DNA of 64,000 nt from positions 562,501 to 626,500 of the forward strand of contig NZ_CP067087.1 in NCBI RefSeq assembly GCF_016745095.1. Direction: 5' to 3'. This document shows, piece by piece, positions 1 through 7,897 of this stretch (positions are counted from its first letter, which is position 1; every line of letters starts with the position of its first letter). Position numbers and translations under genes: made by a program. The stretch is from Croceicoccus sp. YJ47. Lineage in GTDB: Bacteria; Pseudomonadota; Alphaproteobacteria; Sphingomonadales; Sphingomonadaceae. Under the pieces are notes generated by a model. That model was not told where the DNA came from and made no database searches. It was given only the letters and a program-made list of their open reading frames with translations.

Positions 1-224
1 TTACGGGCCGCGTGGCGTTCATCGGCACTCTTGAAAGTCGAATCGATATCCGGCGCCCGCCCCAGCATCAGCATCAGTGACCAGAGGGCGAAACGCCGTC
101 CCGCATCCTCCTCCATGCCGAGGTCGACTGCCATCCGGTCCAATCCCGCCGAAAGCGCGCCGGGGCTGATCTGCTCCGGGTCACGCGTGGCGAAGTAACG
201 CTGCAGCTGGTCGTCGAGGTCCAT
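1..224 (-). CDS. Conserved small protein of unknown function, 3' end cut off by the window
   Basis: The frame opens at the ATG at 222-224 and stays open for 74 codons to the left edge, so the C-terminus lies outside the window. The visible part is acidic and predicted soluble (begins MDLDDQLQRYF, later GRRFALWSLMLMLG), with no signal peptide or recognised catalytic motif. It starts one base past the end of the ABC-F gene and is read in the same direction, so the two are probably co-transcribed. I recall short conserved proteins of this kind beside ABC-F genes in sphingomonads, but no function is known to me. The product name is therefore left open. Confidence 0.6.
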   Translation of the reverse strand, partial: MDLDDQLQRYFATRDPEQISPGALSAGLDRMAVDLGMEEDAGRRFALWSLMLMLGRAPDIDSTFKSADERHAAR

Positions 225-225
225 C

Positions 226-2103
226 CTACACGCCCCCTGCTTCGAGCGTCTCGCTCGCCTCGAGCCAGACCGCCTCGGCTTCATCGAGCTTGTCCTGCAA
301 CTCGGCCCGGCGTTTCATGAGCTCGGTCATCGTCATCTTTGCCAGCGCGCCCTGTGCCGAGCCCGGGTCGAACATCGCCTGATCGTGGAGGCGGATCGCG
401 GCCGCATGGGTTTCCATGTCCTTTTCCGCCTTACGCGCTGCCTTCCTGAGCGCCTGGCTCTTTTCGCGTGCCTCGGCATTGGCGCGGCGTTGCTCCTTGC
501 GGTTGTTCGCATTGGCCGAATCACCCTTCCCCCCTTCAGAGGGATCCTTCGCCAGGACGAACGCAATGTAGTCGTCGATCGAGCCGTCGAAATCCTTGGC
601 CGTGCCTGCATCGACAAGCACGAGCCGGTCCGCCGTCATCTCCAGCATGTGACGATCGTGGCTGACAATGACGACCGCGCCGGAATAGGCATTGAGCGCC
701 TGAATCAACGCCTCGCGCGCGTCGACGTCGAGATGGTTCGTCGGCTCGTCGAGAATCAGCATGTGCGGCGCCTCCCGCGTGATCAGCGCCAGCGCCAACC
801 GCGCCCGCTCCCCGCCCGAAAGGCGCCCGACCTCGGTTTCCGCCTTTGGCCCGGAAAAGCCGAAGCGGCCAAGCTGCGCCCGCACCTGCGCCGGTTTCGC
901 ATCCTTCATCAGCCGGCTCATATGCTGAAGCGGAGTGTCGCCGCGGTCGAGTTCCTCGACCTGATACTGCGTGAAATAGCCGACCCGCATTTTCGGCGAG
1001 GCGTTCATCGCCCCCTCGATCGGGTCGAGCTGCCCGGCGAGCAGGCGCGCCAGCGTCGTCTTGCCATTGCCGTTCCGGCCGAGCAGCGCCATCCGCTCAT
1101 TCTCGTCCAGCCGCAGGTCGAGCCTGCGCAGCACCGGACTTCCGTCATACCCCACGCTCGCCTCGTCCAGCGTGACGAGCGGCGGGCGCAATTCGTCCGG
1201 GCTGGGAAAATCGAAGCTCAGCGAAGGATCGTCGATCAACTCGGCAATCGGCTGCATCCGGGCGAGCGCCTTGGCCCGCGATTGCGCCTGCTTTGCGGTG
1301 GAGGCACGCGCCGAATTGCGCGCGACGTAATCCTGCAGCTTCTTGCGCTCGCTCTCCTGCTTCGCCTTGGCGGAGGCGAGCTGCGCCTGTCGTTCCGCGC
1401 GCTGACGCTCGAACGCGTCATAGCCACCGGGATAGATCGTGAGCCGCCCCCCGCTCAGATGCAGGATATGATCGACCACATTGTTGAGAAAATCGCGTTC
1501 GTGGCTCACCAGCAAAATTGTGGCCGGATAGGATTTGAGAAAATCCTCCAGCCACAGCACCGCCTCCAGATCGAGATGGTTCGACGGCTCGTCGAGCAAA
1601 AGCAGGTCCGGCGCCGAAAACAGCAGCGAGGCCAGCGCCACGCGCATCCGCCACCCGCCGGAGAAACTGTCGAGCGGGCGATGCTGCGCCGCCTCGTCGA
1701 AGCCCAAGCCGACGAGAATGCGCGACGCGCGTGCCGGCGCGGAATAGGCATCGATGGCGAGCAGGCGTTCGTGCACCTCGGCGAGCCGGACCGGTTCGGT
1801 GCAGCTTTCGCTTTCCTCCATCAACGCGGCGCGTTCGGTATCGGCGGCCAGCACCGTATCGAACGGGGTCGCTTGCCCGGCGGGAGCTTCCTGCGCGATA
1901 TAGCCGATGCGGCTGCCCTTTGGCATCTCGACGCTGCCGCCGTCCGGCTCCAGCATGTCGGCGATGACGCGCACCAGCGTCGATTTTCCCGCCCCGTTGC
2001 GCCCGACCAGCCCGACCCGGCCGCGCGGCGGAAGGCTGGCACTCGCGCCGTCGAGAATGGAACGGCCGCCAAGGCGGACGGTGATATCCTTGATGTTCAA
2101 CAT
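226..2103 (-). CDS. ABC-F family ATP-binding protein (Uup/YheS-like)
   Basis: This is a soluble ATPase with two ABC domains and no membrane segments, as expected of the ABC-F family, whose studied members act on ribosomes rather than in transport. Domain 1 has Walker A GRNGAGKST near residue 36, signature FSGGWRM and Walker B LLLLDEPSNHLD. Domain 2 has Walker A GRNGNGKTT, signature LSGGERARLAL and Walker B MLILDEPTNHLD. A charged linker rich in Ala, Lys and Gln joins them, and the last 100 residues form a likely coiled coil. The length, 625 residues, is normal. The gene ends in TAG and abuts a small downstream gene. The exact subfamily, and so whether it protects or regulates ribosomes, cannot be settled from sequence alone. 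Confidence 0.93.
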   Translation of the reverse strand: MLNIKDITVRLGGRSILDGASASLPPRGRVGLVGRNGAGKSTLVRVIADMLEPDGGSVEMPKGSRIGYIAQEAPAGQATPFDTVLAADTERAALMEESESCTEPVRLAEVHERLLAIDAYSAPARASRILVGLGFDEAAQHRPLDSFSGGWRMRVALASLLFSAPDLLLLDEPSNHLDLEAVLWLEDFLKSYPATILLVSHERDFLNNVVDHILHLSGGRLTIYPGGYDAFERQRAERQAQLASAKAKQESERKKLQDYVARNSARASTAKQAQSRAKALARMQPIAELIDDPSLSFDFPSPDELRPPLVTLDEASVGYDGSPVLRRLDLRLDENERMALLGRNGNGKTTLARLLAGQLDPIEGAMNASPKMRVGYFTQYQVEELDRGDTPLQHMSRLMKDAKPAQVRAQLGRFGFSGPKAETEVGRLSGGERARLALALITREAPHMLILDEPTNHLDVDAREALIQALNAYSGAVVIVSHDRHMLEMTADRLVLVDAGTAKDFDGSIDDYIAFVLAKDPSEGGKGDSANANNRKEQRRANAEAREKSQALRKAARKAEKDMETHAAAIRLHDQAMFDPGSAQGALAKMTMTELMKRRAELQDKLDEAEAVWLEASETLEAGGV

Positions 2104-2190
2104 GCCCGCCGCCTAGCCGCAAACCCGCCCCGCTGCAAAGGACGCAGGGCGTGCGGGGATATAAACCGGCACCGCCTGCGTTGCACGGTG

Positions 2191-2478
2191 ATGGACGATA
2201 CGATCGAAAACCTGCGCAAAGCCATGGAAGACGCCGCAGCGGCGATGGATTTCGAAGAGGCGCGGCGACTGCGCGACCGTATCAACCTGCTGAGGCTCGG
2301 CGCCGACGCCGACGGTGCGGCGGATGCGGATACGAGCGGGCTGACCCGGCAACAGCCTGGCCGCATGGGGCTTGGCACCGGGCGCCAGTCGGTCGAGCCG
2401 CCCGCGGGATGGACGCGCCCGAAAAAGCCCGATCCCATGACGCGCGGACGAAACAGGCGCCGCCGCGAGGAGCCCTGA
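2191..2478 (+). CDS. Small UvrB/UvrC-motif protein
   Basis: A 95-residue protein starting at the ATG at 2191. Residues about 5-35 match the UVR motif shared by UvrB and UvrC (AAAAMDFEEARRLRDRI), a helical hairpin that mediates UvrB-UvrC contact. The rest is low-complexity and basic toward the C-terminus (PMTRGRNRRRREEP). There is no nuclease or helicase domain, so this is not UvrB or UvrC itself. Stand-alone UVR-motif proteins are common in alphaproteobacteria. A role in excision repair or as a Clp-type adaptor is possible, but neither is shown here. It is transcribed divergently from the ABC-F gene and converges on the GGDEF gene. Confidence 0.75.
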   Translation: MDDTIENLRKAMEDAAAAMDFEEARRLRDRINLLRLGADADGAADADTSGLTRQQPGRMGLGTGRQSVEPPAGWTRPKKPDPMTRGRNRRRREEP

Positions 2479-2499
2479 AATCAAGGGGCGTGCCCTTGC

Positions 2500-4398
2500 T
2501 CACGGCGTCGGCGCGCCGATGCGGGAGGCAGGCCGTGCGGTATCGGGCTCTGGTGCAAGCGGACGCGCCGTCGCCGGGCTATTCGGCACCGCGGCGATAT
2601 GCACCCGGTTCCGTCCCGCTTCCTTCGCGGCATAGAGCGCCTGATCCGCCATGCGGTAAAGCGTGTCATACGCGGTCTGCCCGCGCGTTTCGGCGACCCC
2701 TATACTCACGGTAATGGGCCGCGATCCGTCGCCGAGCGCATCGTGCCGGCATTCCGCCACCGCCGTCCGCACCCGCTCCGCAAAGGCGGTGAGCGGACTG
2801 CCCGCCAACCCGTGCGTCAGGATCACGAACTCTTCCCCGCCCATCCGCGCGACCGGAAAACCTGCGGGCGACGTACGGCGGAGCGTATCGGCAATGCACC
2901 GCAACACCTCGTCGCCGACATCGTGCCCGAACCCGTCATTGATCGCCTTGAACCGGTCCACATCGATCAGCAAAAGCGCCACCGGCGACACGCCGGCACC
3001 GGCGCCGAACATCGCTTCTGCCGCTTCGATAAAATGCAGCCGATTGCCCAGCCCGGTCAGCGCATCCTGCCGCGCCATGCGATAGGCGATGGCCTCCGCG
3101 CTGCGCGCACGATCGCGTTCGTTGCGCAAATGCGCATATTTCGCCGTCGTCGATATGGCGAGCCAGAGCGTCTGCCACGCCGCGGCGTAAAGCACGATGA
3201 CCTGCGATCCGCCGCCCCAGAACATGCCCTGCGTATCGAACACCTGCACACTGCCGAGCGCGAGCATCGGCACCGCCCACGCCCGGCCGAGCGAGATCGC
3301 AGGCGCATGCCCGCGCCGCCACGCCACCACGATGCACGCCGCGCACAGCACCAGCACGCCAAGAACGAGAATGCCGATAATATCCGCCAGAAGATGCAGC
3401 GGGCCCGTCCTCATGAGCGCAAGCGGTACGCCCGATAGACCGATGAGCGCCCCCGCCCCCGCCGTGATCCGGCGCAAGGTGCGCGGCACCCTCGCCTCGC
3501 GGATTGCGCTCACCACGCTGGCCGTGGCGAGGAATATCGCCAGGCAGGCGAGAAACGTCGCGATCTGTGCCGAGGTCCGTCCCGCAAGTCCGGGCACGAA
3601 GGCGAGGATCATCTGCGACCAGATCAGCCCCCAGACCAGCACGCATGCCGCCCAGGCCCCCTGCCACGCCGCGCTTCCAGAGCGCATCGCGACGGCAAGG
3701 CCGGCATTGTAAAGCGCACCGATCAACAGCAGCGTCAGCCCCGCCCCGATCGTCGCCGCCAGGGCCGCGAACTGAAGCGCGGCCTCGTCGTCATGCGTGA
3801 TGTTCATGCGCAGGAACTGCACGTCGGAAAGCCGGTCGACCCTGAGGACGATGGATTCCAGCGGTGCGTTCAACGCATGGTCCGAAAACGCGATCTTGGA
3901 ACCGGGGCGCCAGTGTTCGGAAAAATCGCCGACCGCAACGGCATAGCGGGCCACATTTCCCGTCACCCCGACAAAGCGGACCTCCATGCGTTCGAACCGC
4001 GTATTCCCGATGATGAGAACCGCCTCGGCATCGGCATCCTCAGCCCCTGTGCGCTTCAGCCGCAGCCACAGGCTTCGCGTGTTGTATTCCTCCGGCGGCC
4101 CGGCGCAATCGTAGGCATCGGCACCCGGCGGATCATCGGTGGACAGGGCGGTGACGGCATAACAGAAATCGGAAAGATGCAGAGTGCGGGCATGTGCGAC
4201 CTGTGGGCGAAGGACCACAAGTAGCGCGAGCAGAGCGATTGTTCCCCCCGCCAGAAGCGACAGCATCGCGCGCAGGCGCCGCCGGATCGCGAAACCATCC
4301 GGCGCCGCAGCGTCGAGCGCAGGCGCACCGGCGCGCGGGCCGAACCCGTCCAAAATCCCGTGCCCCCTATGAAACGCCCGTCCCCACGGCGATTTCAT
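2500..4398 (-). CDS. Membrane-bound diguanylate cyclase (7TM sensor + GGDEF)
   Basis: Predicted to make cyclic di-GMP from two GTP at the inner membrane. After an N-terminal membrane segment near residues 45-65 comes a periplasmic domain of about 150 residues, then a run of seven hydrophobic helices in the 7TMR-DISM style, and a C-terminal GGDEF domain (DALTGLGNRLHF, then MGGEEFVIL). The active-site GGEEF is intact. The residues five to eight before it (PAGF) do not form the RxxD product-inhibition site, so I-site feedback is probably absent. The frame extends upstream of the chosen ATG at 4396-4398, but those extra 26 residues are not hydrophobic and are unlikely to be coding. The C-terminal tail is Pro/Ala-rich. 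Confidence 0.9.
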   Translation of the reverse strand: MKSPWGRAFHRGHGILDGFGPRAGAPALDAAAPDGFAIRRRLRAMLSLLAGGTIALLALLVVLRPQVAHARTLHLSDFCYAVTALSTDDPPGADAYDCAGPPEEYNTRSLWLRLKRTGAEDADAEAVLIIGNTRFERMEVRFVGVTGNVARYAVAVGDFSEHWRPGSKIAFSDHALNAPLESIVLRVDRLSDVQFLRMNITHDDEAALQFAALAATIGAGLTLLLIGALYNAGLAVAMRSGSAAWQGAWAACVLVWGLIWSQMILAFVPGLAGRTSAQIATFLACLAIFLATASVVSAIREARVPRTLRRITAGAGALIGLSGVPLALMRTGPLHLLADIIGILVLGVLVLCAACIVVAWRRGHAPAISLGRAWAVPMLALGSVQVFDTQGMFWGGGSQVIVLYAAAWQTLWLAISTTAKYAHLRNERDRARSAEAIAYRMARQDALTGLGNRLHFIEAAEAMFGAGAGVSPVALLLIDVDRFKAINDGFGHDVGDEVLRCIADTLRRTSPAGFPVARMGGEEFVILTHGLAGSPLTAFAERVRTAVAECRHDALGDGSRPITVSIGVAETRGQTAYDTLYRMADQALYAAKEAGRNRVHIAAVPNSPATARPLAPEPDTARPASRIGAPTP

Positions 4399-4437
4399 GA
4401 CTGCGTCCCCAATCACTATTTCGTCCGGGCGGCGCGA

Positions 4438-4462
4438 GACCTTCGTAAAACATGCGAAGGTC
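4438..4462. promoter_or_regulatory. 8-bp inverted repeat upstream of the diguanylate cyclase gene
   Basis: Perfect arms GACCTTCG (4438-4445) and CGAAGGTC (4455-4462) flank the 9-base loop TAAAACATG. It lies about 40 bases upstream of the GGDEF start, in a 228-base gap with no gene. It could be an operator or a leader hairpin; there is no T-run, so it is not an obvious terminator. Confidence 0.3.
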
Positions 4463-4626
4463 GACCGCCCCGACACCCCCGAACGGGACGCTAGTCGCGA
4501 GATGGCACAATTTCAAGCAAGCCCTGTGATTACGGGCCGCGAACACTTTGAATGGCGGGTGTTTTACTTGGCAGGATCGGGCGTTTCGCGGTGCAGCCCC
4601 GATCCGAAAAGGCGATCCACCCCTGA

Positions 4627-5718
4627 TTATTTGAGCACGCTTCCCGGCATGCGGTCGCGGGCGCCAAGCACATGCGCGCCCCAGACCGTCGCCATCACCA
4701 GCAGCGCGCCGACCGCCTGATGCGCCACCGCGATCCATAGCGCCAGCGCGCTCATCACCGTCGCGATGCCGAGCAGGATCTGGATCCCGAAGGCGGCATG
4801 GATCGCCACCGACGCACCGCGCGACCGCACCCTGATCCGCCGCGCCAGAACGATCAGCGCCGCGACCGCCGCCCACGCCCACCAGCGATGGATGAAATGC
4901 ACGAGAAAGGGATCCGCGCTCAACGCATGCAGCGCGCCCTGCGACCAGTCGATCCCGGCGGGAAACAGTGCGCCCTGCATCAAGGGCCAGTCCCGCGCGA
5001 CATAGCCCGCATTGAGCCCGGCCATCCACGCCCCGTACAAAAGCTGGATGGCGAGCACGAGGAGCACGAATACCGCAAAGGCCCGCAACCGGGCGGGCGG
5101 CACCCCCCGCGCATTCAGCCGGAGATCGAGCGCCGTCCACACCAGCCCGCCCAGCGTGAAGAGCGCGGTCATCAGGTGAATCGAAAGCCAGTAATGGCTG
5201 ACATCGGTGCGTGCATCGGCGATCGCGTCCGCCCCGACGCCCGAACGCACCATCAACCAGCCGAACGCCCCCTGCAACCCGCCAAGCGCGAGCAGCGCGA
5301 GCAGACGCGGTTTATACCCGCCGGGAATCATCCCGCGAATCCAGTAGAACGCAAGCGGCAGCGCAAAGGCGAGGCCGATCACCCGGCCAAGCAAACGATG
5401 CGCCCATTCCCAGAAATAGATGAACTTGTACTGCGCCAGCGTCATGCCCGCCGGCCCGTTCACCTGCACATATTCGGGAATGCGGCGATAGGCGGCGAAC
5501 TCGGCCTCCCACTGCGCCTGGTTCATCGGCGGCAGCGCGCCGGTGACGGGTTTCCACTCGGTAATGGAAAGCCCCGATTCGGTGAGTCGGGTGATGCCGC
5601 CCACGATGACCATCGCCACCACGAGCACGGCAACGACCATGAGCCAGCGCGCAATGGAAAGCGGACGCGCCGGACCGACGGGCAAGCTGCCTTCGGGCAT
5701 GGAATATTGCACAGCCAT
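4627..5718 (-). CDS. ctaA: Heme A synthase (COX15/CtaA)
   Basis: Oxidises heme O to heme A in the inner membrane for aa3-type cytochrome oxidases. The family motif GGITRLTESGLSITEW near residue 43 is characteristic, followed by FWEWAHRLLGRVIGL, and the protein has about eight hydrophobic helices with conserved His residues. I start it at the ATG at 5716-5718, preceded by AGGGG (363 residues). The frame continues upstream to a TTG at 5769 without a better ribosome site. It stands alone, divergent from the MerC-like gene. The cyo operon later in this window encodes a quinol oxidase; the heme A made here may serve a different oxidase outside the window. Confidence 0.93.
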   Translation of the reverse strand: MAVQYSMPEGSLPVGPARPLSIARWLMVVAVLVVAMVIVGGITRLTESGLSITEWKPVTGALPPMNQAQWEAEFAAYRRIPEYVQVNGPAGMTLAQYKFIYFWEWAHRLLGRVIGLAFALPLAFYWIRGMIPGGYKPRLLALLALGGLQGAFGWLMVRSGVGADAIADARTDVSHYWLSIHLMTALFTLGGLVWTALDLRLNARGVPPARLRAFAVFVLLVLAIQLLYGAWMAGLNAGYVARDWPLMQGALFPAGIDWSQGALHALSADPFLVHFIHRWWAWAAVAALIVLARRIRVRSRGASVAIHAAFGIQILLGIATVMSALALWIAVAHQAVGALLVMATVWGAHVLGARDRMPGSVLK

Positions 5719-5796
5719 GCGTGCGCCCCTGCGACCAAATCGGAAAAATCGCAAGAGCGGGTTGCGCAATGTGATAATGTATCATACCTAGACGCC

Positions 5797-6177
5797 ATGC
5801 AGCGTCCCCGTTTCCTCGACCGGCTCAGCCTCGACCGATTCGGCATTGGCCTGTCCGGCCTGTGCGCGGTGCATTGCGTGGCGTCGATCCTCCTCGTCGG
5901 TGCGGTGGGGATCGGCGGGCATGCGCTGCTGTCGCCGGATATTCACAAATTCGGTCTGGTTATCGCGCTGCTCATTGGCGGGGCGACGATCGGGCTGGCC
6001 GCGCTGCGCTCGGGCCGGCGCGGGCCGCTTTATCTCGGCGGAGCGGGCATCGTGGTCATGGCCGGCGCGATCGCCGGACCGCATGGTCCGGTGGAGGCGT
6101 TTCTGACCATCACCGGCGTCGCGCTCGTGGCGGCGGCGCATGTATGGAACATGCGGCTCCACCGCTGCGCGATCTGA
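5797..6177 (+). CDS. MerC-domain membrane protein
   Basis: A 126-residue protein with four hydrophobic helices. The first helix carries [13 protein letters not shown], the Cys-x2-His-Cys arrangement typical of the MerC domain family. MerC proteins of mer operons import mercuric ion, but stand-alone chromosomal homologues like this one are widespread without other mer genes, and none is seen nearby. A heavy-metal role is thus only a family-level suggestion. The gene starts at the ATG at 5797 and ends 64 bases before thiSG in the same direction, so the two may share a transcript. Confidence 0.8.
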   Translation: MQRPRFLDRLSLDRFGIGLSGLCAVHCVASILLVGAVGIGGHALLSPDIHKFGLVIALLIGGATIGLAALRSGRRGPLYLGGAGIVVMAGAIAGPHGPVEAFLTITGVALVAAAHVWNMRLHRCAI

Positions 6178-6241
6178 GCCGATTGCGCCCGCGATCCACG
6201 TCGCGGCTTGCAGAGCGGCCAACGCGCGCTATGTCGTGCGC

Positions 6242-7243
6242 ATGACCCAAACCACCGACACAATCGCAATCCACGTCAATGGCGACCGCATGCATGCGCC
6301 CGGCGGCGCGACCGTCGCCGACCTCGCCCGTCAACTGGAGCTGGATCCGACGAAGATCGCGGTGGAGCGCAATGGCGAGATCGTGCCGCGCTCCACGCTC
6401 GCCGATGTCGTGCTGTCCGATGGCGATACGCTCGAAATCGTGCATTTCGTCGGCGGCGGGGACCATGGCGATGACGACGATAGCTGGGAAGTGGCCGGAC
6501 GCCGGTTCACCTCCCGCCTGATCGTCGGCACCGGCAAGTACAAGGATTTCGCGCAAAACGCCGCCGCACTGGAGGCTTCGGGCGCGGAGATCGTCACCGT
6601 CGCCGTGCGCCGCGTCAATGTGACGGACCCCAAGGCGCCGATGCTGACCGATTTCATCGACCCCAAGAAGGTGACCTATCTTCCGAACACCGCGGGCTGC
6701 TTCAACGCGGACGAGGCGGTGCGCACGCTGCGCCTCGCACGGGAGGCCGGCGGTTGGGACCTTGTGAAGCTGGAGGTGCTGGGCGAGGCGAAGACGCTTT
6801 ATCCCGACATGCGCGAAACCTTGAAAGCGACCGAAACGCTGGTGGCCGAAGGGTTCAAGCCGATGGTCTATTGCACCGACGATCCCATCGCGGCGAAGCA
6901 GCTTGAGGAAGCGGGCGCCGTCGCGATCATGCCGCTGGGCGCGCCGATCGGGTCGGGCCTCGGCATTCAGAACCGCGTGACCATCCGCCTCATCGTGGAG
7001 GGGGCGAACGTGCCCGTTCTCGTCGATGCGGGCGTCGGCACCGCGTCGGATGCCGCGGTCGCGATGGAGCTTGGCTGCGACGGGGTGTTGATGAACACCG
7101 CCATTGCCGAGGCGAAGAACCCCGTGCTCATGGCGCAGGCCATGCGGCGGGGGGTGGAGGCGGGACGCGCCGCCTATCGCGCCGGGCGCATGGCGACGCG
7201 CAAATATGCCGATCCGTCCAGCCCGCTATCGGGCCTGATCTGA
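6242..7243 (+). CDS. thiSG: ThiS-ThiG fusion: sulfur carrier plus thiazole synthase
   Basis: Makes the thiazole phosphate moiety of thiamine from deoxyxylulose 5-phosphate, dehydroglycine and sulfur carried by ThiS. Residues about 7-73 are a ThiS ubiquitin-like domain ending in FVGGG. An acidic linker ([10 protein letters not shown]) then leads into ThiG at about residue 82, which includes [13 protein letters not shown] with the Schiff-base lysine and the phosphate-binding GTASDAA. ThiS is normally free, with its C-terminal Gly-Gly adenylated and thiocarboxylated; here that Gly-Gly is internal. Such bifunctional proteins are known in some proteobacteria. The start is the ATG at 6242; an earlier in-frame start would overlap MerC and lacks domain content. 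No TPP riboswitch fits in the short upstream gap. Confidence 0.93.
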   Translation: MTQTTDTIAIHVNGDRMHAPGGATVADLARQLELDPTKIAVERNGEIVPRSTLADVVLSDGDTLEIVHFVGGGDHGDDDDSWEVAGRRFTSRLIVGTGKYKDFAQNAAALEASGAEIVTVAVRRVNVTDPKAPMLTDFIDPKKVTYLPNTAGCFNADEAVRTLRLAREAGGWDLVKLEVLGEAKTLYPDMRETLKATETLVAEGFKPMVYCTDDPIAAKQLEEAGAVAIMPLGAPIGSGLGIQNRVTIRLIVEGANVPVLVDAGVGTASDAAVAMELGCDGVLMNTAIAEAKNPVLMAQAMRRGVEAGRAAYRAGRMATRKYADPSSPLSGLI

Positions 7244-7339
7244 CGCTGCGGGTCTGATCCCTGCCGGCGCGGTGTTTACGAAAGTTTAACCAAACCGCGC
7301 GATCTTCCTCTCCGCTTGGACGCGAAAGGGGGTATCGGG

Positions 7340-7885
7340 ATGGGTCAGGACAGCACAGGAGAGCAGCTTATCGCCGAGATGCGCGTGTTCGCCGCGTTCG
7401 ATCCGGCAGAGCAACGCTATATTCGGCGCAGCCTCGACATCGCGTTCGAACGGCACGATCCCTACGAACGCTATGCCCGCACGAGCCGGGAGGCCGTTTC
7501 CATCCGGCAGCAGGTCATGGCCTACAAGGACATCGCCGAATTGCGCGCCGCGATCCCGACCCATGTCGATCAGAATGTCGACCTGTTCTTCGGGCGCCTC
7601 GTCCGGTTGACGGTGTTCGACCTGTGCGAGGGGTGCATCTCGAAATTCGATGCCTATCGCTTCCTGTATGAAAGGATGCTCGGCCCCGGTGTCAGGCTGT
7701 GGCTGCCCGCGTCGTTCTGCGCGGTGGCGGCGATGCCGAAACTGGCGCCCGAACGCCGTGCGCGATTGCTCAAATCCATAAGCGAGGACGACGCCACCGC
7801 ATCCGGCTGGTCGTCGCGGCGTCCGCAATTCGTGCCGACTTTCGTCGCGGACAAGGCGCTCGTACCGCAGCCCCCTGCACACTGA
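7340..7885 (+). CDS. Hypothetical protein, 181 residues
   Basis: I do not recognise this gene. It starts at the ATG at 7340, preceded by AAAGGGGG, and encodes a soluble protein without signal peptide or membrane helix. The N-terminal half is helical and charged (AEMRVFAAFDPAEQRYIRRS); the middle contains a Cys-rich stretch FDLCEGCISKFDAY that could bind metal, with only two closely spaced Cys. It lies alone between thiSG and a convergent acyl-CoA synthetase gene. Codon use looks like that of its neighbours, so recent transfer is not suggested. Confidence 0.6.
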   Translation: MGQDSTGEQLIAEMRVFAAFDPAEQRYIRRSLDIAFERHDPYERYARTSREAVSIRQQVMAYKDIAELRAAIPTHVDQNVDLFFGRLVRLTVFDLCEGCISKFDAYRFLYERMLGPGVRLWLPASFCAVAAMPKLAPERRARLLKSISEDDATASGWSSRRPQFVPTFVADKALVPQPPAH

Positions 7886-7897
7886 GGGCGCCGCCGC

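Noticed and set aside
385-2190. Long plus-strand open frame opposite the ABC-F gene
   Set aside because: It is a shadow of the ABC-F gene in high-GC DNA; its translation is Arg/His/Gln-rich and matches no family. Only the final 95 codons from 2191 are real.
6178-6241. TPP riboswitch before thiSG
   Set aside because: The gap to MerC is only 64 bases and lacks the conserved thi-box.
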